This document shows, piece by piece, positions 7,815-15,860 of a DNA stretch of 23,487 nucleotides. Both the position numbers and the translations under genes were made by a program. How positions within the stretch are numbered: the stretch's first letter is position 1; the number at the start of each line of letters is the position of its first letter. The notes under the pieces were generated by a model. It was not told the origin of the DNA. It searched no databases and worked only from the letters and a program-made list of their open reading frames with translations. The DNA lies in contig ONQU01000001.1 in assembly GCA_900320035.1 (NCBI GenBank), positions 1 through 23,487 of the forward strand, in the 5' to 3' direction. Source of the stretch: an uncultured Rhodospirillaceae bacterium. GTDB lineage: Bacteria > Pseudomonadota > Alphaproteobacteria > RF32 > CAG-239.

Positions 7815-8348
7815 ATGCAAACTAAATGGTTGGTAATATTAACTATATATTTTATAAGTACCGCACCTAGGGTTTTGGCCGAAGGCTTACCCGCCAATCC
7901 GTGGGGAAGTAATCTTCAGGCCATTGAGCGGCCGACTCCGGTGATGGCTGTTCATCATGAAAATCCGACCTCGATTGACTATTCAAACTCAGTACCCAAC
8001 CAAAATGTGATGCGGCGTAATGCCGGTGGCGTTGGAAAAATTAGTGCACCGGTTAGAGTTAGAAAAAACTACGTACCCCAAACCGAAAATACTCAAACAG
8101 ATTCAGATTTAGCGGCTTGGTTTGGTTCAAATGAAACCTCTGCCTCAACAGAAATATCAGAAACGAATGTAAAAACAACAGATGTATCTGAAATAAATAT
8201 GGACTTTGAAGCAGAATATGAAAGGTTAAAACGTCAAGGCCTAAATAAATGGAACAACTCAACCGCACCAATTAGAAGTTATTACAGAAAGTGGCGGCGA
8301 GCATTGCAAGAAGTTAGTGAAATGGATCTAAATGATTTTATGCCTTAA
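7815..8348 (+). CDS. Exported hypothetical protein, 177 aa
   Basis: I do not recognise the family. The chosen ATG at 7815 follows AAGAGGTGG and gives a typical Sec signal peptide (MQTKWLVILTIYFISTAPRVLA, cleavage likely after VLA). A frame extension to an ATG at 7758 is unlikely because it would lie upstream of the promoter and spoil the signal peptide. The mature part is Asn/Pro/Thr-rich and probably poorly ordered, with charged helices toward the end (DFEAEYERLKRQGLNKW, RSYYRKWRRALQEVSEM). No cysteines and no lipobox are seen. It sits 8 bases before another exported protein, and the two likely work in the periplasm together. Confidence 0.7.
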   Translation: MQTKWLVILTIYFISTAPRVLAEGLPANPWGSNLQAIERPTPVMAVHHENPTSIDYSNSVPNQNVMRRNAGGVGKISAPVRVRKNYVPQTENTQTDSDLAAWFGSNETSASTEISETNVKTTDVSEINMDFEAEYERLKRQGLNKWNNSTAPIRSYYRKWRRALQEVSEMDLNDFMP

Positions 8349-8356
8349 AGGAGAAA

Positions 8357-8710
8357 ATGATGCGTTATCTTTTATTTTCAGTATTTTTATTAACGGCATT
8401 ACCGGTACAAGCCGGAGAGATTATACCTTTGCCGGAAGACTATATGATAAAACAACCGATTGATATAGCGAATATCGATATCTCTATGTCTGTTGATAGT
8501 AAAAAAGATATCAATCAAGAAATTATCTACATGATGAATAATTATTCACTGGAAGATATGGCTCTGTATGCCGTACGGATAAATAAAGCAGATCGTCAGG
8601 CAGCCCAAGCTGCCGGACGGCCATTACCGGCGAAACTCAGCCGCGAAACATTGCAAGACAAAGAACTGATTGCTAAATATTTACGTTCTCGATACAATTT
8701 GATCAAATAA
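8357..8710 (+). CDS. Exported hypothetical protein, 117 aa
   Basis: The family is not recognised. A clear signal peptide (MMRYLLFSVFLLTALPVQA, AxA-type cleavage before GEII) predicts a periplasmic or surface location. The mature part is about 98 residues and probably helical (EIIYMMNNYSLEDMALYAVR), without cysteines. AAGGAG lies just before tandem ATGs at 8357 and 8360; either could be the start. It follows the previous exported protein by 8 bases and precedes uvrB by 10, so all three may be one transcript. Confidence 0.68.
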   Translation: MMRYLLFSVFLLTALPVQAGEIIPLPEDYMIKQPIDIANIDISMSVDSKKDINQEIIYMMNNYSLEDMALYAVRINKADRQAAQAAGRPLPAKLSRETLQDKELIAKYLRSRYNLIK

Positions 8711-8720
8711 GCAATAAATA

Positions 8721-10706
8721 ATGCCAAACAATAAATTTAAAATCGAAAGTCCGTTTCAACCGTCAGGTGATCAGCCACAAGCCATTAAGGAACTGTGTGA
8801 GGGTATAGCACGCGGCGAACGCAACCAAGTTTTGCTCGGTGTAACCGGTTCCGGTAAAACATTCACGATGGCTAAAATCATTGAACAATGCCAACGACCG
8901 GCGCTGATTATGGAACCTAATAAAATATTGGCGGCACAACTTTATGCCGAAATGAAAGAGTTTTTCCCACACAATAATGTTGAATATTTTGTTTCCTATT
9001 ATGACTATTATCAACCGGAAGCATATATTCCCAAAACTGATACCTATATTGAAAAAGATTCCGCTATTAACGAGCAAATTGACCGCATGCGCCACGGTGC
9101 CACGCGTAATGTTTTAGAAGAAAAAGACGTTATTATTGTGGCCTCAGTTTCTTGTATTTACGGCTTAGGCAGTATGGAATCATATTCTTCAATGGTTTTT
9201 CAGCTCAAAGTTGGTGACCAAGTTGATATGCATGAAATCAACCGGCAACTGACAAATCTTCTATACGAGCGTTGTTCGGTGAATTTTGTACGCTCAACTT
9301 TTCGGGTTAATGGCGATGTTTTGGATATTTTTCCGGCACACTATGAAGATCGGGCGTGGCGGGTATCATTTTTCGGTGATGAAATTGAAGAAATTTATGA
9401 ATTTGACGTTCTAACCGGCAAAAAAACACGCCAATTAGAAGAAATTACCATATATCCGGCCAATCACTATGTTACGCCGCGACCGGCACTTTCGCAAGCA
9501 ATGACGCATATCAAAGAAGATTTAGCTCTGCGACTTCAAGAATTTAATGCTCAAAATAAATTGTTAGAAGCGCAACGTCTTGAACAACGTACGCGTTTTG
9601 ATTTAGAAATGATGGATACCACCGGTCATTGCAAGGGTATTGAAAATTATTCACGCTATTTGACCGGTCGTGCTCCGGGTGAACCGCCGCCGACGCTGTT
9701 TGAATATTTTCCTAAAAACGCCCTGCTCTTTATTGATGAGAGCCATATTGCCGTACCGCAAATCGGTGCCATGTATCGCGGTGACCGCAACCGTAAATCT
9801 ACACTTTCCGAATATGGTTTTCGTCTGCCGTCGTGTTTGGATAATCGGCCGCTTAAATTTGAAGAATGGGACGCTATGCGACCACAAACAATTTTTGTTT
9901 CCGCCACACCGGGAGATTGGGAACTTGAACAAAGTAAAGGCGTTTTTTCCGAACAAGTTATTCGTCCGACCGGCTTAACTGACCCGCTTTGTGTGGTGCG
10001 ACCGGTGGAAAATCAGATTGATGATTTGATGGAAGAATGCCGCAAAATCGCGGCTAAAGGCGAACGCGTATTGGTAACGACGCTCACCAAAAAAATGGCG
10101 GAGAATCTCACCGAATATCTGCAAGACAACGGTGTTAAGGTGCGCTATATGCACTCAGACATTGAAACACTTGAGCGTATTGAAATTATCCGCGATTTAC
10201 GCTTAGGTAAATTTGATGTTTTGGTTGGTATCAATCTTTTGCGTGAAGGTTTGGATATTCCGGAATGTTCACTGGTGGCAATTTTAGATGCCGATAAAGA
10301 AGGTTTTTTACGCTCCACACGTTCTTTGATACAAACCATCGGTCGTGCGGCACGCAATGCTAACGGTCGCGTTATTTTATACGCAGATAAACTGACCGAT
10401 TCAATTAAAACGGCGCTCGATGAAACCAATCGCCGACGCCAAAAACAAACGCAATATAATATTGCAAACGGCATCACACCGCAAACCATTCAAAAGAGCA
10501 TTTCTGCCACCTTAAAAGAGATGACGGAAACTGATTTTATCAAAGATGAATCACCGAACATCGAAAAAATTAAAAATATTGATAAGAAAATTAAAGAGCT
10601 AACGAAATTAATGCGAGAGGCCGCACAGAATTTGGAATTTGAACAGGCAATGGTCTATCGCGATCAGCTCAAAGAACTGGAAGCTCTGGCGCTGAAAAAT
10701 TTATAA
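8721..10706 (+). CDS. uvrB: Excinuclease ABC subunit B
   Basis: UvrB is the damage-verifying helicase-like subunit of nucleotide excision repair, working with UvrA and UvrC. Visible parts are Walker A GVTGSGKT (40-47), the beta-hairpin region VSYYDYYQPEAYIPKTDTY that probes the DNA, SVSCIYGLGS, the DESH helicase box, the SATPGDWE motif, and the late helicase motifs (INLLREGLDIPE, QTIGRAARN). A C-terminal UVR domain that contacts UvrC ends the protein (MREAAQNLEFEQAMVYRDQL). The 661-residue length is normal. The start matches the family N-terminus (ESPFQPSGDQPQAI), but no good Shine-Dalgarno precedes the ATG, so translation may be coupled to the exported-protein gene ending 10 bases upstream. 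Confidence 0.98.
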   Translation: MPNNKFKIESPFQPSGDQPQAIKELCEGIARGERNQVLLGVTGSGKTFTMAKIIEQCQRPALIMEPNKILAAQLYAEMKEFFPHNNVEYFVSYYDYYQPEAYIPKTDTYIEKDSAINEQIDRMRHGATRNVLEEKDVIIVASVSCIYGLGSMESYSSMVFQLKVGDQVDMHEINRQLTNLLYERCSVNFVRSTFRVNGDVLDIFPAHYEDRAWRVSFFGDEIEEIYEFDVLTGKKTRQLEEITIYPANHYVTPRPALSQAMTHIKEDLALRLQEFNAQNKLLEAQRLEQRTRFDLEMMDTTGHCKGIENYSRYLTGRAPGEPPPTLFEYFPKNALLFIDESHIAVPQIGAMYRGDRNRKSTLSEYGFRLPSCLDNRPLKFEEWDAMRPQTIFVSATPGDWELEQSKGVFSEQVIRPTGLTDPLCVVRPVENQIDDLMEECRKIAAKGERVLVTTLTKKMAENLTEYLQDNGVKVRYMHSDIETLERIEIIRDLRLGKFDVLVGINLLREGLDIPECSLVAILDADKEGFLRSTRSLIQTIGRAARNANGRVILYADKLTDSIKTALDETNRRRQKQTQYNIANGITPQTIQKSISATLKEMTETDFIKDESPNIEKIKNIDKKIKELTKLMREAAQNLEFEQAMVYRDQLKELEALALKNL

Positions 10707-10813
10707 ATCGCCTGCAGTCGATAAATATTCCCCCTACACTGTCATCCTTACGCCCATCATCCATTGATTGCGTAGCAATCGTTAAGGAAGCTTCGAATTA
10801 TTTTCAAAGCGGA

Positions 10814-10932
10814 AGATGCCTTGACCTCGCTTTGCTCGGAGGCATGACATTAAGAGAAAAAGGTAGATGCCTGGAACCTCGCTTTGCTCGGAGGCATGAC
10901 ATTTATATTTCGACATGACATTAAGAGAAAAA
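10814..10932. repeat. Dispersed-type imperfect palindromic repeat, two copies plus partial third
   Basis: Copy 1 (10814-10861) and copy 2 (10865-10902) share AGATGCCT, then an identical core CCTCGCTTTGCTCGGAGG followed by CATGACATT. The tail ACATTAAGAGAAAAA of copy 1 recurs separately at 10918-10932, where copy 2 has an inserted stretch between core and tail. Within each copy ATGCCT or AGATGCC faces GGCAT, and CCTC faces GAGG, so RNA or single-stranded DNA would fold into an imperfect hairpin. The higher GC and the position between converging genes resemble REP-type intergenic elements. Genome-wide copy number is not visible here. Confidence 0.75.
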
Positions 10933-10939
10933 AGGAAAA

Positions 10940-10970
10940 TCGCTCGATCAGACTTATGCTGGTCGAGCGA
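10940..10970 (-). terminator. Hairpin terminator, probably bidirectional
   Basis: A 12-base-pair stem (10940-10951 with 10959-10970, one T/G wobble position) closes a 7-base loop. On the minus strand it runs straight into TTTTCCTTTTTT, a good terminator for the pilin-like operon that ends at 11017. On the plus strand CGACG and then TTTTT follow, so it may also stop uvrB transcripts. Confidence 0.8.
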
Positions 10971-11016
10971 CGACGTTTTTATTTGAAAAATAACGATCGT
11001 GAAAAAGCTGCGCACA

Positions 11017-14000
11017 CTACCACAATTCGTTATATTTCAGCGTCGGATCGTTCAAGCGCTGACGATAGGATGAATTCTGAGGTTCATAAGATGTTGCAGG
11101 AGTATTCAAATAATCGTAAGAATCAAAATTACTCGTACTATCGTAATCACCCCTTACAGTATTTTTTCTATCAAAGTAGCAATAAACGGTTGCTGTCGCT
11201 TCCAAAGAATTTTTCAGTACCGGAAAGATATTCCAATACCAACTTGTCGAAGTTGTACTTGCAAGATATAGCTTTTCTTTATTGGTTAAGCTGTCTATCA
11301 CTTTGCCATAATATGTGTACGGATAAATAAAGCCCATCAAAGCAGCCCAACCGGAGGTATATACGCCGTCCGCACATCTACCGTTAGTATCTTTCGCACC
11401 TTCACATAATGGTTCAACTTTGGTTTTCAAATAGGTACTTTGTTGAAACATCAAAGGTTTAGAGGCGGCTGCCGAATCGGCGCTTAAAACATAGACCACA
11501 TTGCCACTGTCATTAACCACGTCAAAGTTCTTTAAACTACTCACCTCGTAATTATGCGTAGCTCCATCATCCATATCCATGGAGATTTCGGGCTTTTCGT
11601 TTTTTTCACCGCTACCGACTTTTAACCGATTATATTGTGGTGTATATTTATTAAGATTTGGACCAACATTTGTAACACCGGTTGTGTTGTTAGCGCCGGT
11701 ATCACTCATGGCCGGCGCGTAATCTGCCGGTCCGATATTACCTTCCTGAGCCCTGAAGCGATCTCTAGTACTATCATATTCCAAGCTACCGGCTTGCGCT
11801 ATATTAAAGGAAATCGGGTGTACAGTAATCACCTTGCCATACCCCGGCGGACATTGCGGTGCCGGAACAGAACCTAAATATGGCGATGCATAAGGTTTAC
11901 TTGCTGTCGTTGTACCATAATTATTCCAATTTTTAAAATCATCCGTATCAAACGAATCTTCATCATAAGTATTGTTCGCTATATAAATACCCTTATTGAT
12001 AAAGTCCGGTAAAATATCGCTTAAGCGGGCGCCACCACGCGTGGTCAGCTTAATATCATTCATTACTGATGTATAAGCCGGATTAACCATATAATAATCA
12101 TATTGCCCACTAGGATTACTACTGCTGTTCGTACCTGTATTATATAAATTATATTTACTATTTGTTAATTGTTGTGGTACTTCGTAACCATTGAATGAGA
12201 TTCCACCATAAGACACCGGTTGGTTATTAGCCACAAAGCGGCTGGCACGAACAATACCACTTCCGGACAATGCGGAGTAAGACTTGCTAACCGTGCTACT
12301 ATTTTCATCGGTAATGACTTCTATCATACCCTTGCGAATGTAAACAGTACCTCTGTCTATTTGATCTCCACCTTCAACAAAATTAGAACCATAAGCACCA
12401 TCTCTAGGTAAATCCGTTTCATCCGCGTCATAATCTTTTGTTTGGTCAATTACCAACACATTTTTAACATAATCATCTTTTGTTTTTCCTGTAGCTATAA
12501 TATTGACACCGGCATCTTTATCATATTCGCCAACAGACATATATTTTATATAGTCCATAGGACCAGCATTATAATCTGCTTCCGGATTATAATCAGTAAA
12601 AATGGCCGGACCATGTGTTGCTGTGGCATAATCATCATCATCCGTCATAACATCTTCGGAAATATTATCGAATACATTCGAAGATTCAAAATTACCACCA
12701 GGTTGTCCAACAGCAAAAATAGTGGTATTTTTTGTTCCATTAATCTTACTGACATGGAAACCTGAATTTTGCAAATCAAGCCAGCCGCCTTTCATCAGTA
12801 CGCGATAGTCTTTGTTGTCATAGCCATGTGTTTCAGCATCTTCATCTCTATTGCTGATGACAAATTCGCGATTAGTGGTTCCGCCACCTAACTTCATTTT
12901 AAGATTTCTGCTCAGTAACGTCATATCACCAAATTGAGAATCCTCAATTGAACCATCTTGCAAAATCAATTGTGTCGGGTGAGTTGACCGCAAAATAGCA
13001 TCATCTATATCAGAAGCGCCGGCACGGAGAGCTACTTTATGCGCGTCAACCATCACTGATGTTCCATATCCGATTTGGTCATTCTGGCTATTTTCTCCCG
13101 GGCGTAGAGCGCCGCGACCGTTAGGGTTGCGGATACGCACACCGCTGCTATCAACATCAAGCCACTTATAAGCATCATCAATATTTTCCGAGCCTGTTTC
13201 AAAAGTTGACGAACGCAAATGTTGGGTATCAACCTGACCGGCGGTCATTACACCCTGCACCCGCACATTTGAGCCGATATCAACCCCAAAACTCGGATTA
13301 TCATTTGTATAAGCTAAATCAATTTCATTTCCGAGGGAGTCATTACCGGCGTTATCAATTCCAGGATTGCCAGTAGAAGCGGTTTTGGCATCACTTGCGT
13401 TATCAGGTTCATCAACATAATTTGCTGTTAATGTATGAAACATAGAAATACGAGGACTACCTGATTCATCATAAAACGCATTAAATGTACCGCCATACAT
13501 GCTAATGCCACGCGTAACATTACTCTCACTATTAGGTTCAGAGATTTTAAATGTGCTATCATTTATTAAATGTATATAATCAGCATCAGATACTCTGGTT
13601 ATTTGCAATAAATAATTAGAATCACCGACATGTGCAGGTTCATCATCACGAGCAATACCGACCATATTATCGCTTTCAGTTGAAAACTGATTAAACAAAA
13701 CGCCACTATGACCTTCATCATAGATATCGCCATTTCTAGCAATTTGTAAATTGTAGCCTGAGTCATCAATGATGCCAAAATTAAGAGATGGTTCATTATC
13801 GTCATCTACATCAACAGCAAACTGCTCTTCCAATGCTCGCAAAGAGCCACCGATATAGGCACTGGTGTATGTACTTCCACCATCACCGGCAATATATAAA
13901 CCATAGAGTGTATCATCAGCCCCACCTTCTGTTTCATTAGCTGTTTCAGAACCAATAATCAAGCTCTTAACATCGCGGATACTGTTACGAGCTCTTTTAT

Positions 14001-14832
14001 CTTGAACAATGGCTTGCGTCTCACCGGTCATATGGTTACCCATATACAAATCAGCGTGCATGGTATTACGCCATTCTTGTCCATTTTCATAGGTGCGTTG
14101 CAAATATTTATCATTATCCATCACACCACCGTTTGCTTCCCCTAAAGAACGGGAAGATGTGGTGACCAAAGAATATTGTTTGGCATCAGCTTCTGTAAAA
14201 TCTGCCGCATCGAAAACTCCATTTTCTGCACCGATATTTTGCAATTGCCAAATGCCGCCCACGCCACGCGCCGTACTATCATTTGGCATATAACCGCCGG
14301 CGGAACCAATTAAAGAGGCTATGCGTGTTGTGCGCTCTTGACCGACATCTGCAACTGCTTTACGCGGAAACAGAACAAAAGCCGTTAAATTTGTGCCATT
14401 TTTTACAATACGAATCTTCGGCGTATTATAGTCATATAAGCTGGCCGATGGATTAAATCCGTATGGCAGGTATTTCGTAAAGCCGGCATCGTTTGCCGCC
14501 AAATTTATTGTGGTGCCATCGGCCTTAGGTACTCTTATGGTAATTTTTTTGGTTTCATCATCAGGATAATTAGGATCCTGAACTTCTTGTACTTCCGAAA
14601 AATATGTATCCATCAACGAACCATAGTTATTAGCAATATAGGCATCGGCCGCGTTCATATAAGTACGAATCGTTGAGGCGGTGTTAATATCCTCAACTTC
14701 CATGGTGCGCTCGGCTGCTTTTTTATACATTGTCGGCGTTACTACCGATATCAGGCCCAGCATTGCCAGCGCTTCAATCATCAAGCCACCGCGTTGGACA
14801 ATTTTTGCTGTTTGATTATTGCGTTTTTTCAT
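11017..14832 (-). CDS. Giant prepilin-like surface protein, 1271 aa
   Basis: The N-terminus is a type IV prepilin leader: a 15-residue basic leader ending QRG, cleavage expected before Gly16, Glu at mature position +5 (GLMIE), then a hydrophobic helix (ALAMLGLISVVTPTMYKKAA). It is then followed by over 1200 residues, far larger than ordinary pilins or pseudopilins. The bulk is acidic, Asn/Asp/Gly/Ser/Thr-rich and looks beta-rich, with short strands such as SFGVDIGSNVRVQGVMTAG and VDSSGVRIRNPNGRGA that suggest a repetitive fibre or beta-helix. All four cysteines lie in the last 280 residues, the first at C994 in QCPPGYGKVITVHPISF, suggesting a disulfide-bonded tip domain. The plan (pilin stem plus large C-terminal domain) recalls PilV-type minor pilin adhesins. 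AGGAG precedes the ATG. No pilus assembly genes are in the window. Function is inferred. Confidence 0.8.
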   Translation of the reverse strand: MKKRNNQTAKIVQRGGLMIEALAMLGLISVVTPTMYKKAAERTMEVEDINTASTIRTYMNAADAYIANNYGSLMDTYFSEVQEVQDPNYPDDETKKITIRVPKADGTTINLAANDAGFTKYLPYGFNPSASLYDYNTPKIRIVKNGTNLTAFVLFPRKAVADVGQERTTRIASLIGSAGGYMPNDSTARGVGGIWQLQNIGAENGVFDAADFTEADAKQYSLVTTSSRSLGEANGGVMDNDKYLQRTYENGQEWRNTMHADLYMGNHMTGETQAIVQDKRARNSIRDVKSLIIGSETANETEGGADDTLYGLYIAGDGGSTYTSAYIGGSLRALEEQFAVDVDDDNEPSLNFGIIDDSGYNLQIARNGDIYDEGHSGVLFNQFSTESDNMVGIARDDEPAHVGDSNYLLQITRVSDADYIHLINDSTFKISEPNSESNVTRGISMYGGTFNAFYDESGSPRISMFHTLTANYVDEPDNASDAKTASTGNPGIDNAGNDSLGNEIDLAYTNDNPSFGVDIGSNVRVQGVMTAGQVDTQHLRSSTFETGSENIDDAYKWLDVDSSGVRIRNPNGRGALRPGENSQNDQIGYGTSVMVDAHKVALRAGASDIDDAILRSTHPTQLILQDGSIEDSQFGDMTLLSRNLKMKLGGGTTNREFVISNRDEDAETHGYDNKDYRVLMKGGWLDLQNSGFHVSKINGTKNTTIFAVGQPGGNFESSNVFDNISEDVMTDDDDYATATHGPAIFTDYNPEADYNAGPMDYIKYMSVGEYDKDAGVNIIATGKTKDDYVKNVLVIDQTKDYDADETDLPRDGAYGSNFVEGGDQIDRGTVYIRKGMIEVITDENSSTVSKSYSALSGSGIVRASRFVANNQPVSYGGISFNGYEVPQQLTNSKYNLYNTGTNSSSNPSGQYDYYMVNPAYTSVMNDIKLTTRGGARLSDILPDFINKGIYIANNTYDEDSFDTDDFKNWNNYGTTTASKPYASPYLGSVPAPQCPPGYGKVITVHPISFNIAQAGSLEYDSTRDRFRAQEGNIGPADYAPAMSDTGANNTTGVTNVGPNLNKYTPQYNRLKVGSGEKNEKPEISMDMDDGATHNYEVSSLKNFDVVNDSGNVVYVLSADSAAASKPLMFQQSTYLKTKVEPLCEGAKDTNGRCADGVYTSGWAALMGFIYPYTYYGKVIDSLTNKEKLYLASTTSTSWYWNIFPVLKNSLEATATVYCYFDRKNTVRGDYDSTSNFDSYDYLNTPATSYEPQNSSYRQRLNDPTLKYNELW

Positions 14833-14865
14833 GGTCGTTCTCCTCTTATATTTCTCTAACTTTTC

Positions 14866-15690
14866 CTAATAATCCTGTAGAATTGTTTGCCGGCAAAAAG
14901 CGTTTTCATCTGCAACCGGCATCATCTTATACATAAACATACACGGTGTATTTGCACTGCCGCATGTCGTATTAAAATCTTCATTAATGCTCCATAGCGG
15001 TGAATCTGGGGAAATCTGCGTATAAACAACACCGTTTACATTGTCTTGAAGTAATGCCTTTTGCGCCGCTACCCCTTTTAAAACACAATGACCATTGCTA
15101 CATTCCGTATAGCCGGCCACACCGTTAAACTTTGTTTCGTCTGCCAAATAGCGCAAAAACACCGGTAAAGGTGCATTATTATCATTTTCTGCCTTTGACA
15201 GCCAGCGGCTTGGTATGCGCGCAAAAGAAACCATATATACCGGATGCTCTACGGAACCGTATTGGCATGGACTCATAATGTGGGCACCACTTTGTTCCAG
15301 CGGTCTGTCCATACAATATAAATAATGGTGCATCGTTTGTCCTGCATCCAAAACCGCGGCACCGGCATCATACCCAATCGGCAAAGAATCTTCCGGTCTA
15401 AGCGTTACCGTCTGCCCTTTAACAGAATAGGCAAAGGTAAAATATGAGGCATCACTGCTATCAACGGAAACTCTATATGGCGGTGAACCGGCATCCCAAT
15501 TATTGGTATGTAAATAAAGCAAAGTGTCACATTGCAAAAAACGCACCAATGCCGCGTTTTCAAGTTTGAAACGCGTGACAATGGTTGAGGCCTTAATCTC
15601 AGTATAAGCATCCTCTTTATCCGGCCGCGGTGACAAATTAAAAAAGCTCAAGCCTATCATTATTGTCGCCAGCAATATCCATATATACAT
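14866..15690 (-). CDS. Membrane-anchored Cys-rich hypothetical protein, 274 aa
   Basis: The family is not recognised. It opens with one hydrophobic segment (YIWILLATIMIGLSFF) and no basic leader or Gly-x4-Glu, so it is an uncleaved anchor or signal rather than a standard prepilin. A helical stretch follows (YTEIKASTIVTRFKLENAALVRFLQCD), resembling the long helix after a pilin anchor. The remainder is probably extracytoplasmic, with eight cysteines that could form four disulfides (for example ECSNGHC). GGAG lies 9 bases before the ATG. It is 33 bases upstream of the giant prepilin-like gene in the same direction, so the two are probably co-expressed and may be partners, for example a minor pilin or assembly factor. 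Confidence 0.7.
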   Translation of the reverse strand: MYIWILLATIMIGLSFFNLSPRPDKEDAYTEIKASTIVTRFKLENAALVRFLQCDTLLYLHTNNWDAGSPPYRVSVDSSDASYFTFAYSVKGQTVTLRPEDSLPIGYDAGAAVLDAGQTMHHYLYCMDRPLEQSGAHIMSPCQYGSVEHPVYMVSFARIPSRWLSKAENDNNAPLPVFLRYLADETKFNGVAGYTECSNGHCVLKGVAAQKALLQDNVNGVVYTQISPDSPLWSINEDFNTTCGSANTPCMFMYKMMPVADENAFCRQTILQDY

Positions 15691-15745
15691 GCCTTTTTCT
15701 CCGCACTCTACGCTCTGCTACTACTTTACCATAGCATAGTACTGC

Positions 15746-15782
15746 AAAAAACACCAGTCTAAAATAAAAACAGGTGTTTTTT
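15746..15782 (-). terminator. Terminator after batD
   Basis: AAAAAACACC (15746-15755) pairs with GGTGTTTTTT (15773-15782) around a 17-base loop. On the minus strand the stem ends in a run of six T, about 80 bases after the stop of batD, and separates the Bat operon from the pilin-like unit. It is symmetric in sequence, so it could act in both directions. Confidence 0.75.
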
Positions 15783-15860
15783 TCATATTTCTGTAACATT
15801 TTAAAACAATATTGATTAACAAATAGCTAAATATTCGCAATTTATTGTATTGTTATAATG

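Larger units (their letters stand above)
10707..11016. other. Gene-free segment between uvrB and the giant pilin-like gene
   Basis: This 310-base stretch holds no convincing gene. It contains a small perfect hairpin GATTGC-GTA-GCAATC (10766-10780), two copies of a GC-richer repeat (10814-10861 and 10865-10902), a third partial copy (10913-10932) and a strong hairpin terminator (10940-10970). The short frames crossing it are made of repeat sequence. Such segments are usual sites of dispersed palindromic repeats. Confidence 0.8.

Noticed and set aside
10782..11015. Minus-strand frame of 77 codons after the giant pilin-like gene
   Set aside because: It runs through the repeat copies and the terminator hairpin, has no ribosome site, and its sequence is just translated repeat.
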